This document shows positions 25,462 to 27,657 of a DNA stretch of 27,657 nucleotides, one piece after another. Made by a program: the position numbers and the translations under genes. This DNA is from DATKCT01 sp035513055 (lineage in GTDB: Bacteria > Verrucomicrobiota > Verrucomicrobiia > Verrucomicrobiales > DEV007): NCBI GenBank assembly GCA_035513055.1, contig DATKCT010000168.1, positions 1 to 27,657 on the forward strand, written 5' to 3'. The stretch's first letter is position 1; each line of letters opens with the position of its first letter. A model generated the notes under the pieces. That model was not told where the DNA came from. It did not search any database and saw nothing but the letters and a program-made list of their open reading frames with translations.

Positions 25462-26816
25462 TCACGGCGCCGCGGCTTCCACCTGGAGGAAAAAGGCGCT
25501 GGCGCCCCCGGTAACGGCGGGGGTAGCCAAAAACTCGTGCTCGATCCCGAGCCCAACGCTCCAAGGAGTTAACGGAGCCAATGAGCCGAGATCACTTTCA
25601 CCTCGCACGCGATAGCGTAATCCCGGAAGAGCCGGGTAACGAATGGCGAATGTGCCGTTGGATCGCGTGTAGAACGGTCGCACGGCGGGAGCGACCACGG
25701 GAGGGGCGGGAGGTGTTGCGTCGAGGATCAGCACGAAGGCCTCCAGTTTGCCGCTGGTCGCGCGGCCGTAACCGCAAATCGTGTTCCCAAAATAATCCGT
25801 GGCGTGGGCGCGAAACGGTTCCCACGACGGAGGCAGGACACCCGCGGTATGGGCGACATCGGAGACCCGATAGGGTTGCCCTTCCACCCAGAAGATCGCT
25901 TCTTCCTCTCCGGCCACGTTCTGACCATAGCCCACTATCACCCGTCCATCGCCGCTGATGCCCGAGGCGGTTGCGCCGTCTATGGCGAAAAAGCCGGTGG
26001 TCGGATTCGGCAGCGCCGTGACCCCTCCCCTCGAGGTCCATCTGAAAGCGACGCTTTTCCCGTTTGTGGTGTTCACCGCTCCACCTGCGACGACGGACCC
26101 GTTCGCGGAGATCGCCTGCGCGTTCACCGCTGCGATCGTGTCCGCGGCCCGGCTCAGAAGTTCCGGTTGTCCCTCGTCGTCCCAGCGCGCCGCGGCGTAG
26201 GTGTTGAGCGAGGTCTGCACTGCCCCTACCACACGCCGGCCGTCGTCGCTGACGGCGTTGGCCCCGCCATTGGGAACCGTACTCGGAGCATAGGGCGGCA
26301 GAAAACGCGCGGCCGCTTGGCGGCGATCCCATCGAAACGTCGAAACGCCTTCCATTGAAGCGTATTCGGAGAAGTGGCGGTTCCGACGATGACCTGTCCA
26401 TCGCCACTCACCCCGCGAGCCGTCGCGGCGCGCTGAGGCGCCGGGAACGGAATCAACTGGGTCTGGCCGGACGGCGTCCAATACCAAGCCTCTTCGGTTC
26501 CGCCGAAGCTGCGGTCCCCGACAATGACATTGCCGTCCGCGGAAATCCCGTAGGCAGCGTTGGCTAGCCAGTTTTGCGTCCCTGGAACAACTTCGATGCC
26601 CGAGGCCGTCCACCAGCAGGCCAGGTTCTCGGTGAGACTGGTCGTGCTGTAGCCGGCGATCCTGGATCCATCCGGGGTGACGGCATTGGCCTCGCTGGCG
26701 GGTCCAGAGCCGTCGAGGTAGCCCAGTGGAAAGAATTGCGTCTGGGCAGGGACGGTGCGCAGCGGCGGAAGGGCCGCGAGGAGCGCAATCCAAATCCTGA
26801 TCCCGCTGTGAATCAC
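25462..26816 (-). pseudogene. Exported HAF-repeat protein, frameshifted by an 8-bp duplication
   Basis: The start at 26816 (GTG) gives a signal peptide (RIWIALLAALPPLRTVPAQT) and HAF-type repeats with the signature A-x-S-x-D-G-x-x-x-x-G: AVTPDGSRIAGYS, GISADGNVIVGDRS and GVSGDGQVIVGTAT. The frame then leaves the family after LQWKAFR. Another minus-strand frame takes over with RWDRRQAAARFLPPY, AVSDDGRRVVGAV, AISANGSVVAGGA, GISGDGRVIVGYG and a C-terminal beta-domain (YRVRGESDLGSLAPLTPW) ending at 25462. At the junction lies a perfect tandem pair of TCGAAACG (26332-26347). Removing one copy joins the frames as LQWKAFRWDRRQAAARF, a normal repeat, and gives about 448 aa. The intact protein would be exported, with beta-propeller-like repeats and unknown ligand. 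An AAAGGA motif is only 1 nt from the GTG, so the exact start is uncertain. Confidence 0.85.
26332..26347. repeat. 8-bp perfect tandem duplication inside the HAF gene
   Basis: TCGAAACG at 26332-26339 and again at 26340-26347. Eight is not a multiple of three, so the second copy shifts the reading frame; deleting either copy restores it. Confidence 0.95.
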
Positions 26817-27302
26817 GTCCTTTTACCTATTCCGGACACGCGCCGCTGGCAAGAAAAGAAGACGAAAGACGCCAGTCCAGGGCCGTTTCATCTGAGTGGA
26901 ACCGGGGAGTGCGTTTCTGCTTGGGACGGGCAGAAGTTCGAACTCCGGCCCCAGGGGCGGGCGCGCCGCCTTGCCCGTGGGTGCAAGCGGCGCCCGCGGC
27001 ACGGCGCGGGCGGGAGGCTCTCGGGCAAATTGGGCTCAGTTCATAGGCAGGATTTCAGGAATTGCGGTGGAGCTGGAGGGGTCCGGCGCGATAGACAGGA
27101 CAAGGGGTGCAAAAGAGGCGCTCTGAGTCTTTAGCCGAGCTCATGGCGCAGCGCCTGGGGGATTGCTCATGGAGCGTTGCCAGGAAGGCAAAGATGGAGC
27201 GCCGGTTTTTAGCAATGGGTCTGCCCCTTGGGACCGAGCAGGAAGCGGCGCAGCTTTCTCATGCCGCCACCCTGGACCCCTCGCGCCCGTCCGTCAACTT
27301 AT
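26817..27302. other. Intergenic region between the HAF gene and the DUF4338 relic
   Basis: No supported gene in about 490 bases. The plus-strand frame from 27107 (opening MQKRRSESLAELMAQRLGD) has no family I recognise. The stretch contains a strong GC-rich hairpin (26959-26995) and should hold the HAF gene promoter, but no hexamers stand out. Confidence 0.55.
26959..26995. other. GC-rich bulged hairpin
   Basis: GGGCGCGCCGCCTTGC (26959-26974) pairs with GCAAGCGGCGCCC (26983-26995), giving 13 base pairs with bulges of two and one bases and an 8-nt loop. There is no T tract on either side. It lies upstream of the HAF gene. Function unknown. Confidence 0.55.
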
Positions 27303-27657
27303 TTATTTTGTGTCTGACACATTATGGCATACCAGCACCTTGGAGACCAAGTTGGGGTGGCGTTGCCTTTCAACCAACAGCAGGAAGCGGCTGTTGTTGA
27401 CCACCAAGGCCAGGCGCCGGGCACGCTGGCGAGGACTCCAACCAATCCACTTCTCCCGGCCCTATGAGGGGTGGAGCCGCCCCGCTGAAACTCAGCAGCG
27501 CCACCCAGCGCCCATGGGCTTCGGCCACGTAGCGCAAGGTGCCGCCCCCCGATCCGGCTGCTCCGAAGATAGTGCCTCTCCTCGAGCAACTCATCGAACT
27601 GCTCCCGCTCGCTCTCTTCCATGAGCCGGATCTTCACCCGGCTGTGCAACTCCTGGC
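27303..27657 (-). pseudogene. DUF4338 (DruA-like) gene relic, frameshifted and truncated
   Basis: Three successive minus-strand frames together spell the DUF4338 core. First comes RVKIRLMEESEREQFDELL and ERHYLRSSRIGG (frame 1, from the window edge). Second is GTLRYVAEAHGRWVALLSFS (frame 2). Third is WIGWSPRQRARRLALVVNNS followed by RFLLLVERQRHPNLVSKVL (frame 3, from about 27449). The first shift is at a run of six C on the plus strand (27545-27550); dropping one base joins frames 1 and 2. The second shift lies between about 27449 and 27490 and also needs one base fewer. After VSKVL (27333) family similarity ends and a stop follows at 27303. DUF4338 occurs in the Druantia protein DruA and in transposase-like stand-alone genes. 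No druB-E partner is visible, so this is more likely a mobile-element remnant. The 5' end lies outside the window. Confidence 0.82.
27309..27321. repeat. 13-bp palindrome at the truncation edge of the DUF4338 relic
   Basis: TGTGTCTGACACA is a palindrome apart from its central base and lies 12 bp beyond the last DUF4338-like codon. It may mark an element end, but no second copy was found in the window. Confidence 0.45.

Noticed and set aside
27107..27400. Plus-strand 97-aa open frame possibly from a transposase N-terminus
   Set aside because: The fragment AELMAQRLGD is only vaguely reminiscent of one, and the frame then runs antisense into the DUF4338 relic without family motifs.
27303..27657. 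Druantia anti-phage system
   Set aside because: Only a broken DruA-like domain is visible and no partner gene is in the window. Stand-alone DUF4338 genes are often mobile-element-like.

Overview
The window looks like chromosomal DNA of a GC-rich member of the Verrucomicrobiota or a close PVC relative. This is inferred from gene content: very large secreted proteins with FG-GAP/VCBS and lamin-tail domains, C-terminal beta-domains of the 'Y-x-V-x-x-S-x-D-L-x-x-W' kind, and an ECF-type sigma factor beside Ser/Thr kinases that carry a TM segment and TPRs. No rRNA, tRNA or other firm taxonomic marker is present.

Layout. 1-127 (-): 5' end of a Tat-exported Gfo/Idh/MocA oxidoreductase cut by the window edge. 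128-814: repeat-rich intergenic DNA. 815-2029 (+): GT4 glycosyltransferase, the only confident plus-strand gene, overlapping tail to tail with a sulfotransferase-like gene (1969-2718, -). 2966-4534 (-): 2-isopropylmalate synthase (leuA). The block from the glycosyltransferase to leuA lies between two arms of a ~112 bp inverted repeat (451-563 and 4929-5040). 5145-9725 and 9907-17193 (-): two tandem paralogous giant exported proteins (1526 and 2428 aa) built from calcium-loop FG-GAP repeats and lamin-tail domains.

17362-25210 (-) is a signalling cluster. In transcription order it holds an ECF-like sigma factor, a Ser/Thr kinase whose TM-TPR half follows a single in-frame TAG, a second full-length zinc-ribbon/kinase/TM/TPR protein starting 1 nt after the previous stop, and a TPR protein whose frame overlaps the end of that kinase. 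25462-26816 (-): exported HAF-repeat protein broken by a perfect 8-bp tandem duplication. 27303-27657 (-): decayed DUF4338 (DruA-like) relic with two frameshifts and a lost C-terminus.

The main theme is a sigma factor/kinase/TPR regulatory cluster next to large secreted surface-type proteins, in a stretch where at least three reading frames are broken between 21.9 and 27.7 kb. A 74-bp dispersed repeat sits 17-33 nt downstream of the stop codons of leuA and the HAF gene in the same orientation. It may be a 3'-UTR or mobile element. No complete new defence or mobile system is supported. The best candidates for a second look are the two potentially reversible gene interruptions and the repeat families.
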